DNA of 64,000 bases from Nymphaea colorata (GCF_008831285.2 NC_045140.1:16552370-16616369), one strand, 5' to 3'. Positions 10,876-23,818 are shown, numbered from the stretch's first letter. The notes: generated by a model from the letters alone, not told the origin. Numbers and translations are program-made.

Positions 10876-13800
10876 CTGAAACCAGAGGAAACCCTCTCAA
10901 GCCTGGTTTCTCTGGATCTTCATCTTGGCAGCACTAAAAGTTTCAATCCGTTGGGTAAAATGAAAGACAACCCCTTTGTTGGTCTATTTAGTTTAATAGT
11001 CATGCTTTGTGGGGGTCGTCTGCACATGACTTATGATTTTAATTTAATCGCTTTCCTTTAGTTAGAAAATATAGGTTTTTAACATAGTTAGTATGCATAG
11101 GATTCACTTGCATGTTGTTCTCGGCTCACTTGTCTAACTTTTTCTTGAATTTGCACTGGTGGGGAGCGAATACACAGGTAAGTTTTAGACGAACATGTTT
11201 TGATTTTTCCAATAAGTACTTTACATTTGTTTTTCTTGTTATTTGTGTTATTCTGCCCTTTGTGCTTGAGCGTTGCATGTTCATCTTGGTTGCAAACTTA
11301 ATAGAGTATAAATATTTTATGTTTTGATTTTCTTTCTTGTGAAAAAAAAAATGTTTTTGTGAACATGTTCTACTTTTGTATAGAAACTATGCTAAATTGA
11401 AAAACCCGAAATAAATACCCAAATTGTTCAAAAAAATTTGAATTTTGGTTTTCTGATATCCTCTTTTTCTGTAGAGGTAAAAAGCACTTAGTTTTGGTAT
11501 AAACTCTTTACAATATAATGTTTTTTATTAACCTGGGTATGTGAACCTATCAGAACTGGAAAAGTCTGCCCCTGTTTTAGGTGGAACATTTTTTTACTTT
11601 CGTTTTATGAATTAAAGTCTGAATGTGGGTCTGATTTTTGGTATGATATTTCTCTACTATCTCTGATGTCATCCCACAAAATTTAGGACTTTTTGAGCTT
11701 TTAGTGGTTTTGACAGATTTCTATCCTGTTCCTCGTTTCTGTTTCTTGGGAACTATGATTCTGAAAACCAGAATTTTCTGCTCCATTCTCAGATTATTAA
11801 TGCCCTGTAGAAAAGATATTATCAATTGTACCTTTTTTTAGTGTTTTTTCAATCTTTCTAGTTCCTATTTCTGATTTTTCTTTAACTTTTAGGCCTTTGT
11901 AGATCTAACAAATAGAGTAAAATTCTGAACCTGTTTACAGGTTAAAGAATTTCCACTTAGGGAGATGAAGGCTCCTTAGGACATGTATGGTGTTTTTGTT
12001 TTGATGTCTGCGTATTGTTTTTGTGTATTAATGCTAAGAGGATTGTCTCTTATCAAGTTTTGTTTGTGCTATCTAGAGGTGTGGCCTCTGGTTTAGTATG
12101 CCCTTTAGCTGTATTTTAGATATGAAAACCACAATTTGAGTCGTATATTTAGGACCTTTGTAAGTATATGCACGAGTGAAGAAATCCTTGCAGCCTCTTG
12201 TTGCATTTGATCTTAGACCTAAGCTTGTGATTAAAATCATCTTAATCCATTAAAGCCAATCCAACTTAGTCCTGGAAATGGTCTTTTAGCTATGTAGGAA
12301 AATGAGCTATGGAAGTAGCAATTTTCCTTTATTAATAAATGATCCATCATCCAACCCTCTTCAAAGAATACCTTACAATAAGAGAATTTGTGGAAGTTTG
12401 CTTGCCACAAGGTTATATTTTTATGAGAAAGTTCAAGATGAACTTGTCCCCTGTGTTGTTATCCTTTTGCAAAATCAGAATTTCACAAAGTTCTCATGTG
12501 ATCGGGACACAGTACTAGTTAAATTTTGGTGGACAGTCTTACATCCAGAGTCTAACAAAGTCCAATCCCATAGTTGTCGTTAACATTTACCATTTGATTT
12601 TACAAAAGCCAACACATAGGACTGTTTGTCTTGGGCTTTGTTCGGGAAAAGAAAAGTGCTTAACCCAAACCTTTTGCAAAACTTTCAATTAGTTGCTGAC
12701 CCAACACTTATGAGAACTCGTCACCCTTAAACCAATCGTGCATGTAAAATATCCTATTTCTAGGATAGAGTTGGTGAAGTTCATTCCTCTACCCAGCCAA
12801 ACCATCTTGTTTTGCATTCACTCATCTCTTTAGGTTTTATTGTTTTTGCCTCCTAATGATATACCATTTGATGTCAAGGACTTTTGGATAAAATTTTTAA
12901 TTTTTTGTTTACAAACATTTTAAAAATGTTTTCTCACACAATGATATGTCTTTTCTTTACTTTTGGTATCTCACCATGTAGCGGGAGAAAATTTCAATTT
13001 TTTGTTTGTCAATCAATGGAAGAGGGAAGCTGAAAAAATCTTAGATATGAACAGTGAGGAAAAATCCTATGAAGCTAAGAAAGTCAAGACTAGGAAATGT
13101 ATTGACTTTGGTGTTCAAGCATTTGCAAGGATTTAGCATGAAAATATCCTGAGAGAGAAGCCACAATGCTCTATAAGATCTTGACAGGTAAAAAAATGAG
13201 AGTTGAGGGATGGGCTCGGGGCTTGTGTAGTCGTTCCTCTGAGTCAGTAATCGAGAGTACCGGGTAGGCATAAAGTTGATTTATGTCTATTTCGCGAAGA
13301 TAAATGACTTATGAACCTTTGGATCGTCGAAAACTCGTAAGGTGAAGCGGGTTGGACACGTGACAAAGCTATGCATAACCACCAAAGCGGTGGAGCTTCG
13401 TAGTAGCCTTTGAGGTGGTGAGGTGTTCCCTCAAAGGTGAAGGTCGGCCTGAAAAGAAAAAAAATCAAATGAAAAAAAGGCAAAAAGCCGAATGCCAAAG
13501 AAAGAAAAAAGAAAAAAAGGAAAAAAAAAGCAAAAAATGCTTGCCAAGAGATGAAAGACACGAAGGCTAAACTCTCAGGAATTGAATGCGACTATCTTTC
13601 GCGGCTGTTTGGTTCTGGGGTCAATATCAGCTCCTTTTTTTATTATCTAGGATGTCGAGGATGATTCCTTTGTGTTCATATTTTGGAAATTGAAAGACAT
13701 CCTCTTTTATGATTTGACAACATTGATGCGAAATGAAGCCTGATGCTTGTATGGTACTATGGGTAAATTAAGGTCATATTATTTGTACAACACGAGCACA

Positions 13801-14771
13801 CAAGCGTATGAGTTAAGTTGATCATTTTTGAACTATTTCAGTGTAAAAACTTGACATCTCTTGTTATGTTTTTAGGCTTTGTAAGCATAGGAGGAACTAA
13901 CCAATCCCCCTTTGGTCTTGAAAGATGTTTGCCCATTTCATTACCAAAATACTAGTCCATTCATAGAATAGATGAAACCCCTCAAACATAGTATGCTCAT
14001 ATTGAGTGTGAATTCCATCGTTTCCTCTGTCTCAAAATAGGACGAACCATTTGGGATAGAAGATTAAACCTGGCGCGTTATCTCATCGAGTATCTTCAAC
14101 CTGCATAACCCCGACTTGGGGTATTTCTTTCGAAAAGCACCAGTTGATTATGAATGGTGGCATTTTAAAAAAATTCTGTCGAAATTGCATTTCTTTATAT
14201 GTTTTGGTGAAATATGTGCATAATTTGAAATTTTGCAGAACATAACATCGTTTTTTGATTTTACAAAATTTTTTACACAAAAATTTACCAAGTGAGTGTG
14301 AATTAGAGGAATCCATGCAGAGAAGGCAAAAGAATGCAAACTCTGTTGCATGGACACTTCTGAAAACATGAACTGTCAGTGTTGGATGGCCCGACACCTA
14401 CATACATGACGCCTACGCACATTGACAGTCCTTTGGCCTTTCATTTTTGAAACATGAAGTGTCCAATATGCATGCCCACTATCTTTTTTTCTTTTCTCCA
14501 TCTTCTCTCTTTGTTTCTGTTATCCCTCCCTTTTTCCCTCCTATCCCTCCTCCTTTTTCAATCGAGTCATGCAAAGGACAATCCTTTTTCCAAAGGGCCA
14601 CCAGGGTTTCCCTTTTGAATGAAAACCCTGGTCATCCTAGAAAAGGGACGACATCCAGGTCTTCCTTTTGAAAGAGGTGACCAGGTTTAAAAATGACACA
14701 AGGGCTAAGGTGTACTTACAATGTTTTTTAAAAAATTATACAACAGTTAATTAATTGTGTGTTGTGTGTAT

Positions 14772-14810
14772 GTGTATATATATATATATATATATTGTGT
14801 GTTGTGTGTA

Positions 14811-14860
<50 letters not shown>
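14772..14860. repeat. Compound TA/TG microsatellite (copy B)
   Basis: Counterpart of 3,938-4,026 with altered TA run lengths. Confidence 0.95.
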
Positions 14861-15772
14861 TAGACACACACATAGGCTCAAACGGCTCTATTTACAGCTG
14901 CCCATCATGCCTTTCTTTTACATGACTTGTACTATAAATAAGGGACAGGTTGTCCCACCGTCCCACTTAATGTGGGCTTCTCTGAAACCTTTTTTTGGTT
15001 CATCAATACGCATTTCTTTTGTCTTTCACATCCTGCCTTCACATTTCTTGATCGTAGTGTTGTTTTGTTTTGATTTTTCTTAATTTTATACCATTAAGAT
15101 TTACAAAAAAAAAAAAAACTTCTTGGATGGGCAGATGCATAATTTATACATATTGATATCCTTTGTTGCTTGTTTTGGCATATTTTAGTTTAAGGTAGTG
15201 ATGGATGTGAAGCAAGGCTGTAATTTGTATAGACTAAATGGTATTTGTTTATAGAACTTGCTATCTTGTGAAGCACACCACATCTCTTTGGTCTTAATGT
15301 AATTCCTTTGCACTTGGCCTAGTGATAGCAATACTCACACATAGAGAAATAAGTTTGCATGTCGTGTTATCTATGGGGTGTGTGTGTGTGTGTGTTTCTT
15401 TTTTCTCTCTCTTTTTTTTTTTTTGTGTGGATGCCCATTACAATATATTGCAGATGTGCTTACTTATTGTATGTGTTTCCAGTCTCATGTTTTGGATTTT
15501 AAATAAGTTTTAATAGGTGGGACATATTTAAAATTCTTTGCAGGTTATATGCATAAGTTTATTTGAGGGAATTGTCTGCCATTTCCAGGATCTGAATGTG
15601 TTAGTGATGTACTGTTGTAATTCATATTCCTCACTTATTGTCTTTGGGAAACTTTACCTGTCGTTTTACATGGACCTATCATTTTAGATGCTAAACTATT
15701 ACCACAACTGATTTCGTTAACCATAAATCAAAAGAGAAAATAATGTTCGTGTAAAATTCACCTCTATTTTAG

Positions 15773-15858
15773 ATGCCGCTGAGTACATTGATCCTGAGAA
15801 ATGGTTTTTGTACGCACAAGGGAAGATTATAGCAAATGAAATTCTCTGTGATCAGTAA
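15773..15858 (+). CDS. Possible terminal exon of an unrecognised gene (copy B)
   Basis: Copy of the candidate exon at 4,936-5,021, with the same acceptor (ctctattttag), the same frame and the same TAA stop. One change converts Thr to Ala in the DATEY segment (here DAAEY). It lies about 5 kb downstream of the one-codon first exon at 10,786, so the two could belong to one small gene. Intervening exons were not identified. Confidence 0.3.
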
Positions 15859-17638
15859 TGTATATATGGTATTTTGGGATGGAGTCAGCCATTTGTTGTA
15901 AATATAACATTTTATTGATTTCGTTTTATTGGTTGGTTATAAAAATTATTCAGATTTATATGTGATCTTTGTTTGTATTTTTTCTCCTTCTATGGTTGTT
16001 TTGTTATTGTAACCATTTTTAGAAACTTTTTGATCAGTAATGCGATTGGTTTTCAGTTATCTGTGCTCATGAGAATGGAGGTTATGGTTGTAAGTTGCAG
16101 CTTTTGCTTATTCAGTATGAATAACTGATGTGCCGGCAGCACCCATTTTCTATGGAGTGCTAGTCAACATATGTGCTGGAATGCATGTGAACCTTAGGAG
16201 TTATGGTATGATCAATATCTCTTATTGCTTGCTGCTGGTATTGCCCTCCATAGTTAAAACATGAAGGATAGTAGAATGTCAATTTTACATTTATTGAGGA
16301 GAATGGGTCTTGTTTTGCACATATATGATTGTGTCCTCTTTCGCCATTATGCTGTGCATGTATCCGAAAGATCAGAATTTATATGAAATTTCTTTCACTA
16401 ATGCTCACTTGTGTGGTCTTGTTTTGCACACCTGTGATTGTGTCCTCTTTCAGCACTATGCTGAGCCTGCATGTGATATGATTCTTTGACTTTTATAGTT
16501 GTGATAATACTCACTTGTGTGGTTTCCTAGGACTTAATGGACATGTATGTGCTTGTCTTGTGACTATTGCTTTTTTGCTGCTTTTGACTAATAATTTTCA
16601 TCTTACTGTACGTCTTTCCCTTTTTGTTCATTTAATTTGAATTAAAGGCATGATAGGGCTATAAGTCAAGTATTTGATACCACATAAGAGTCTATACATA
16701 AACACACCATATGTGATAAACTAATTAATAGGTATTTGATGCCAAATAGAAGTCTATATACCAAGCCTTTACCCTATTAAGAAAACATAACAAAAATCTT
16801 CAACACTTCAAGACAGAAAAAAAAAGAAGCAACTTAATCAAATAAGGGTGGGGATTCCTCGATGCAAACTGCTGGGAAAAGGCGCTCCCAAGAACAAAAA
16901 ATATAAAGCAAAGAAAAAATGATTAAAAAAACAAAGCAAAAAGAGGAAGAAGTAGGTGATGAATGATGATGAACTTGCTCTTGGCTTTTTTCCTTGTTGA
17001 TACTCTCTTGCCCCAAAACTTTCTCTCTCTTCATCTCGCTCTCTCTCTCTCTCTTTCTCTCTTGCACACTTTTGCTCACTTACCTGAACAGATGCAGGGA
17101 AAAATGATTGCCTTTTTTTAAAGTTTAAACGTTTTAAAAGCTTTACAGTTTGAATAAGGTCTTGCTGTACCTGGTTGTTATGGCGTACCCACGTAACAAC
17201 ACAGGTATCTGGCCATTATTGCTTACTGTTGTGACTTAGAATGTAATGTAAAAATTTGGAAAGTTAATTTTTAAGTTAATAAATATAAAAAAATCAGGGA
17301 ATAAAAAAATAGGAAAAAGGAAAATCCAGAATATAGAATTACTAAAGTAATCAAGATAAAGCTTGTGACTATAAGCATAAACAAAGTTTGAAAATTAACA
17401 ATCATTAGTTTTGCATCTGTCCTCTATTAGTTTAACTTAAAATGTTTTAACCATCATCTTATTCTCCTTGAAGTTCTACCTTTTTTCAGGACACAGATTC
17501 TTATCATTTTCTGATGGTCCTTCATAGTTGATTTGTATTGCATTTTCTTTTTGGAATGTAGCACAGGTTCTTTTTCAATCCATGCATAAGAAGCCGCATA
17601 AAATGAAGTAATGACATGCATATATAATAATATATATG

Positions 17639-17639
<1 letters not shown>

Positions 17640-17686
<47 letters not shown>

Positions 17687-17690
17687 GTTC
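17640..17690. repeat. AT microsatellite
   Basis: A (TA)n tract in the presumed VPS13 intron downstream of copy B. Confidence 0.9.
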
Positions 17691-18012
17691 TATTATATTT
17701 CTTAGATGAATTTTTGTGTGCAGCTTTTTTTACCGGTGGTCTAAATTCAAAACTAGAATTCTGGAATTCTCAATTTATTATTAGTCGATACTAGGTTTTC
17801 AGTCCTAGAGATGATACTGATGTGAGATCCTCTTTGCTGATGTGCTATGAACGCTGCAAACGTGCATGACAAATTGAGGTTGCAAGTGAGAAATGAAAAG
17901 ATTTCTCAAGTTTCTTAGTTTCTAACATATGCATCGTCTCCCAGTGCTGCTTAGTTTGTTGAAAGTTAAATGTTGATTGAAAGTTAAATGTTGATGAATT
18001 ATCTCTCTTCAG

Positions 18013-18082
18013 GGCCTTACAGGTCTGTTACGGTCACCAATTCAAGGAGCTGGGAGGCATGGGCTTCCTCGAGCATTATCTG
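18013..18082 (+). pseudogene. VPS13-like exon part 3
   Basis: Between a good acceptor (tctcttcag) and a donor (G|gtaggt) lies GLTGLLRSPIQGAG followed by RHGLPRALSG. This matches the conserved block that follows the exons at 7,783 and 7,977 in plant VPS13 proteins. It starts in phase 0. The linking segment that should precede GLTGLL was not found between 8,060 and 18,012. The next expected block (a glycine-rich VTGL-type segment) was not found downstream. The exon itself is undamaged, but it is separated from its partners by copy B of the tandem duplication. Confidence 0.78.
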
Positions 18083-18163
18083 GTAGGTTTTGTCCTTTCC
18101 CTTTTCCTCTTAATATGTTGCATGGATGCCTGTGTGACATCAATATCGAAGCCCTATTCCTCC

Positions 18164-18400
18164 ACCCTCTGCTTCGAGGCGGAGGGTTTCTGAAACCAGC
18201 GGAAACCCTCTGCCTCGAGGCAGAGGGTTTCCTCTGAAACACTCTCAAACGGAGGTTTCAGAGTTCAGAGAAAACCCTCTGCTTCGAGGCGAGGGTTTCT
18301 GACCAGCAAACGCGGAGGCGTTGAGAGAGTTTCTTTGAAACTTTCTCTTCGGGTGGATGATTTTTCAGAAAAACCCTCCGCCTTGAGGCGGAGAGTTTCT
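18164..18400. repeat. Cluster of GC-rich palindromes
   Basis: Four related inverted repeats lie at 18,164-18,187, 18,201-18,232, about 18,272-18,298 and about 18,371-18,398. The second is a perfect 32-bp palindrome with arms GGAAACCCTCTGCCTC and GAGGCAGAGGGTTTCC. The words 'ccctctgcttcgaggc' and 'gagggtttctgaaacc' recur between them. The cluster starts about 80 bases after the third VPS13 exon. A fifth member is at 10,848. Confidence 0.85.
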
Positions 18401-18769
18401 GCATCGATGTAGCTTGCCTTGAGAAAGTTTGTATATATTATATAATTTGAAGTCCGACTAATGAGTGAATTTTCTCAAAATTGGTCGGTTTCAATATTTT
18501 GGAACCCACTTTCCAATAAGGTTTCTTAAATTTCTTTTTTGGTTGCCATCGAAATCTTGATTTTATAAAGTTCTAATTTCACGAGCAGAGATAATCTCTT
18601 GAGCAGTATACCAATCTATGGTCGAGAGCTTTTCTTTTGTTAGGAATCTCTAAGAATTCTACTCTAGCTTCATCACTGTGCCATGTCTACATCAAGATAT
18701 ATCTTTATTTACCTTTGATATTTCCTTGAGGAAGAGGAGAAATTTCATGTTCTTGCTATCAGTTGGCTG

Positions 18770-19960
18770 AAAGGAATTTTGGAAGACCTTCGATATGAGC
18801 AATGAGGAGAAGTTCGATGAAGTTGAGAAAGCTTGGGAAAGGATATTACATTGACTTTGGCAATTACGCATTTGCAAGGGTTCAACAATGAAATATTATG
18901 AGAAGAAACCCTCATATTCTATAAGATTCTGACAAGATATCAAAAAAAAAAAAGCACCTAGAGGAGGGGGGCTGGGGGATTTCTCTACTGTCATTGAGCT
19001 AAGGTGATGGAATGAGTTTTTTTCAGACCAACCTCCAAAGTGCTAAAATGAAAAAGAAGAAAGAAAAGGAAGCACCAAGAGTGGGAGGGGGGATTTCTGT
19101 ACTATCACTGAGCTGAAGGTGATGGAATGGGCTTCCTCACGGGGGAATTTCTCTACTGTCACTGAGCTGAAGGTTATGGAATGAGTTTCCTCTTAGCGAA
19201 CCTCAAAAGTGCTTATAAAAAAAAAAGAAAAAAAAAATATGGGGCACCAAGAGGGAGGATTCCTGTACTATCACTGAGCTGAAGGTGATGGAATGGGCTT
19301 TTTCCTAGCAAACCTCAAAAGTGCTTAAAAAAAAAGGCATCAAGAGGGGGGGAATTTCTGTACTGTCACTAAGCTGAAGGTGATGGCATGGTCTTTCCTC
19401 CAAGCAAACCTCATAAGTGCTAAAAAAAAAAAGAAAAGGGAAAAAAAGGATCAGGAATTATAAAGTTATGGGCCCAAAATCTCAAGTATCAATTGCAAAA
19501 ATCTTTTGCACATGCGAGATTCCAAGTCAATGTTTTCTCCTTTTTTGTGCTTTTCTATGAGGCTGAGAATTACTCCTCTATGTTCATATCCTAGAGATGT
19601 AAAGAGTTCCATTCAAGAAGCTTGATAGCATTGCTATGAGGTACATCTTAATACTCATGAAATATTTTGGGTAAAAAAGAATATATCTCCTGCACACAAA
19701 CACTTGCACTCACAAAGCTCAAGTTGAAATTCTTAGAGATTATGGCAAATAAGGTTGTGATCTGATTGATATATTGCTCACCTTTTGCTCATGAAAAAGT
19801 GTAAACAAAGTTTTCAAACAAAATTCATCCCCCTAGTATTATTGTTGCATCGAACTATCTTCCTCACAATTAATCCCTGCTGTCTCACCAAAGGAGGATT
19901 TTTTATTAGAATATTAAATCATAACCTTCATTTGAATCAATGACAACACCCTGATGCTTG
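18770..19960. repeat. Divergent dispersed repeat member with internal array
   Basis: The left part (gatatgagcaatgagga onward) aligns by eye with 2,205-2,330, and the right part (tcctctatgttcatatcc onward) with 2,830-3,110. The middle is expanded to about five units of about 75-120 bp at 18,950-19,440. Each unit holds 'ctgagctgaaggtgatgg' or a near version and ends in an A-rich run with 'aaaagtgct'. No coding sequence is visible. Confidence 0.65.
18950..19440. repeat. Tandem array, about 5 units of 75-120 bp
   Basis: The phrase 'ggatttctgtactatcact' followed by a gctgaaggtgatggaatgg-type phrase, 'caaacctcaaaagtgct' and poly-A recurs about five times, with indels in the A runs. The units sit inside the dispersed repeat member at 18,770-19,960. 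Confidence 0.85.
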
Positions 19961-21960
19961 AAGGGTTCCTTGATGAGAAGCAACCATGTGTTAAGGGGAA
20001 TGGAAAAGAGATGGCCAAGTAGTTTGGCATGACACCTTGGTGCAGGAAGGAACCTTTTTTTTTTTGGTGACTTCCCTTCCTCTTTTTAACTTCTCTTATG
20101 GCAGACTGAAATTAGTTGAGTTTGGTTTAGTTTGGAATTAAATTTAGGCCATGCTTGGCTTTGACTTTTCTGTGTTTGTATGGGGTTTGTTGGAAAAGGG
20201 AATTTTCTTGGATGATTTCTCCATTTTTTGTTTGTGAAGGGTCTGCATGGTTTACGTAGAGGGTTAGCTGCCAAAAACTTCTCAAGTTTGGGTCTCTCTC
20301 TCTCTCTCTCTCTCTCTGTGTTTCACCATGGTATTGATTTCCCTCTTTAGGTGAGTATTGTTCTCTTGTCATATTCAATTGTCTTTTTCTTCTCTTTGGA
20401 AAGTTTTCTCATCTTAATTATTTTTTTGAAGTGCATTCATGCTTCTTCTCCTTACTTGCCATGTTCATCTCTCTTTGTCTCCTTCCAATAAAAAATTCTC
20501 TTCTTTTCAGCATATGGGTGCTGGTTCTTAAGGTGGTGAGTATTCTTTGTTATCATGTCCACATATTGTTCAGCTAGTTTGCATTTCCACTTGTTTAATA
20601 TTGAGGCAACGTTAATTGCTGGGCTTCCCTCGATTGACAATGAAAAAATAAATATTAGAACACCATGGGATCTAGGTAAATCTAGAATATATAATCATTT
20701 CAAGAAAACCCTGAAAAAGGTTTTACGCCTAAAGGGTCCAACCATGGGTGCAAACGTAGTCCTCTTTTCAATATTGTTTGGGATCATCATAAATTTCATT
20801 TTGTTCTGTTTGGTAGACAAGATTTGTGTGTTTCACCATTCACATATACACAGGTAATAGTGTTGTTGGCAAAATGCTTTATATTCTACCTGCTGCCAAG
20901 GTGTATGTCTAGCTCTGTCTTCAAACACTGCTTTGAGACCTTCAAGGTACGTGCATCTGTACCATCACAATCATCTTTCTCTTTTTTTTTTTTCTCTCTG
21001 TTCATGCTTAGCCTTCCTTGCTGCTAAGGTGTATGCTTAGCTCTGTCCTCAAACACTTGGAAGCACTAGTTGTATGCCAATATAGAGCCTCGATGAGGCC
21101 TTCAAGATACCAGCACCATCACAATGATCTCTTTCTTCTTTCTTTCTTCAATTCTTGGTGTTGTTTGAAAATTAGCCCAAAAATTTCAGGATTTTTTGAA
21201 CTTCCAGTTATTTTTGATAGATTTTTAAGCTATTCCCTGTTTTTGTTTCTCATGAACTAAAATTCTGAAAACCAAGCTCAGTTCTCGTCTTTTTAATTCT
21301 ATCTATTAATGAGATTTTTCAATTCTACTTTTTCTGAATGTTTTGTGAAATTTTATAGTTTTTGTTGGATTTTTATACCGAGGAAAATTTCTTGCTGGTG
21401 AAGCTCAACCAAACATGAAAAGTTGTGAAGAAAGGGATTAGCGTGAAAAAGGACATGTTTTTATTGGAAGCCAACATGAGCCATTAATCATGTATCTTGT
21501 GTGACATATGGATATGTCTTACATTTTATATGCATTGTGTTTTCATACTGAGGAAAATTACTAGCCAATGAAGCTCAACCAAGAGGTTTTGAAGAAATGG
21601 AATTCGGAGCATTTTATCATTTCTTCCTGTGTATTTTTTTGTTGCAGGTACCTTTGAAATTTCTTGGGAAATGGAAGGAATCTGAATATGTAGGTGGCAT
21701 GTTTATTCCTGTTGGTGATATCTCTTACTACTTACAGCACCATGGAGGTGATTATTTTGCTTATTCATTTCCTTGCATTTAAATGATGTATCTTGGTGTT
21801 GTTTTACCTCTGTTTCTCCAAGCAATATTATTCTTTTTGTCCTCTTCTCGTTACATAATTTGTCTACAAATCTAAGAACTTGAAGATGCATTGCAGCCTG
21901 GCAGATATGGCAGCCAATCCATTCCATGCTCTTTTCTTCATTGTTTTTATGCTATTAACA
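19960..21960. other. Mostly unassigned DNA with a TC microsatellite
   Basis: No gene was recognised. A (TC)n run lies at 20,290-20,318. A pair of diverged direct repeats containing 'gctgctaaggtgtatgctta' or a near version lies near 20,890-20,960 and 21,015-21,100. A possible exon at 21,649-21,745 (acceptor tttgttgcag) reads VPLKFLGKWKESEYVGG and then MFIPVGDISYYLQ. I cannot place it in a family. Confidence 0.4.
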
Positions 21961-22270
21961 TGTGCACACGTTTGCTCACTTACCTGAATAGATGCAGGGT
22001 AAAATGACTGTCCTTTTTTAAGCTTAAACGTTCTAAAAGTATTACATTTTGAATAAGGTCTTGTCCAGGCACCATCCAAGCTGCACCTGGTTGTTATGGT
22101 TTACCCACATAACAACATAGGAATCTGGCCATTCAATTTTTAAAGTTAGTTTTTATGTTAATCAACATAAAAAATATGGGAATCAGAAAAAAAAAAAAAG
22201 GAAAGTCCAGAATATATTAATTACTGTAGTAATCACGATGTGTGTGATTATAAACATAAACAAAGTTGAG
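21960..22270. repeat. Dispersed repeat R2, third diverged copy
   Basis: Matches 8,790-9,075 and 17,070-17,375 through 'gatgcagggtaaaatga', 'gaataaggtcttg' and 'cctggttgttatgg', with many substitutions. It lies outside the A/B duplication. Confidence 0.75.
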
Positions 22271-23800
22271 TCCTACTTATTTATTTTCTTGATGTTTTTA
22301 TATTCCTAGTTGTTTTTATTGTTTTTCTTTTTGTTTGAATTCTTGTTCTTGAACTAAAAGCACATGGAAGAATAAATATATATATAAAACCGCCTTCCAA
22401 ATTTCTGCTTTTTTATCTGGAACTTCTTCAATGTATGTAAAATGGGGGGTCTTTCTGTTTCAAATTTTCAACTTCTAATTTATTTTCCTATACTGCTAGT
22501 TGTGGACAGAAGGTTGCAGACCGATTTTGAACAGGATAGGGGCGGACTTTTCATTTGGTTGTTCAAAGTTAGGGATTGAATTCAACTTTGTGCTTTCAAA
22601 ATTTCAGAATCTTGGACGTGTAGAATGGAAGCTATAGAATTTTTTATTAGATTTTGTTTTCTGCTCTCGAGTTGCAGAAACTCATAATTTCTGAAATTTA
22701 TCTGCTTTTGCCAAATTTTACCTTTCTTCTGAGAACATGATATAGGGGTGGACACCCTTGCTCACTTCTCAGATGTTCCAACAGTTGACATCCAAGGTTG
22801 CCGCCATCATTCCTGGTTCCAGACAGTGAATTCAATGAATAATCGTGGATCATTCCTGGTTTCACTTAAATCTTTTAGGTGATATTGAAGTTCAGACTTG
22901 TGTGTGGATCCAACACTTAAGTGCCTCTGTATCCATTTTAAGAATTTTCTTTGCTCCCTTATTGTTGCTGGCTAGCTAGTGATGAAGCCCATCAGTGTTG
23001 TGAAATGTGATGAGGCGAAGCAAAGCGATGAGCTTGTCGAGGTGGAATGAAGCGGAAGCTTGAAAACAAATTCATAAATTTATCACAATAACATAAAATG
23101 TGTTCTATTTCATTTTTCAAATCGTTATTACTATAATTAATCAATCAAACAATTGCAATTAAACTAGCACATGCAATTATGAATTCGTGATATAAAGCTA
23201 AAGTATGCATATTTATCATGATTCATAGTTGAACCATATGTTTATTGAGCTAACAAGTGCTGATCTAAGGAGATAAAAGAGAAAGAGACGGTAAACTAAT
23301 AATAAATTTACGAAAACTAATAATTTGGGATAGGTTTGAGTGGGATCAGTGATCAGAGAGGTGAGTTGGTGTCTTGACAATGCAAAAAAAGACCGTGCAG
23401 GTTGATTAAAAATAGTAGCGATTTTTAAATTATTAGTTCCATCTATTAGGCTTGACTCTCTTCCCTTCTGCGTACTTTAATCAATCCTGAAATCCTCCCT
23501 TCGCCTCGATTCGTCCATGTAAATTAAGGGTGCTTGAGTTACTCCGTCAAGGGGAAGGCAAAGACATTTTCATGGTACAGGATACTTAAATAAATAAAAT
23601 GTAAAATCTTCTTCATGTATTGCAAGTGTCATTAAGTAGCTAGTTGCACATATGGATATGATTTCCAAGTCAACCACTTTGTTGTTCGGTAAGATTAAGA
23701 CCATCAATGTTTTTTAAATTTGGGAGCAAAATAATCACCTTTCCGAAAAAGTTTGGGAAGAATTGTGATCATCGATTGATTGCAAGCACCGTTTCAGGTA
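22270..23800. other. Stretch without a recognisable gene
   Basis: AT-rich, with no domain-like frame and no terminal repeats noticed. Confidence 0.4.
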
Positions 23801-23818
23801 TACTCATGGTTGTATGAG

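Larger units (their letters stand above)
10906..17442. repeat. Copy B of the tandem duplication, with an internal deletion
   Basis: It is collinear with copy A from 69 to about 6,085 (here 10,906-16,915). A filler of about 35 bases rich in A follows. Homology then rejoins copy A at about 8,677 (here about 16,954) and runs to 17,442. The segment missing relative to copy A contains VPS13 exons, so B most likely suffered a deletion. An insertion in A is less likely because the next VPS13 exon lies just beyond B. Just upstream of B lie an AAACCCTCTGC/GCAGAGGGTTT inverted repeat and a promoter-like first exon that are not seen before copy A. Confidence 0.92.
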
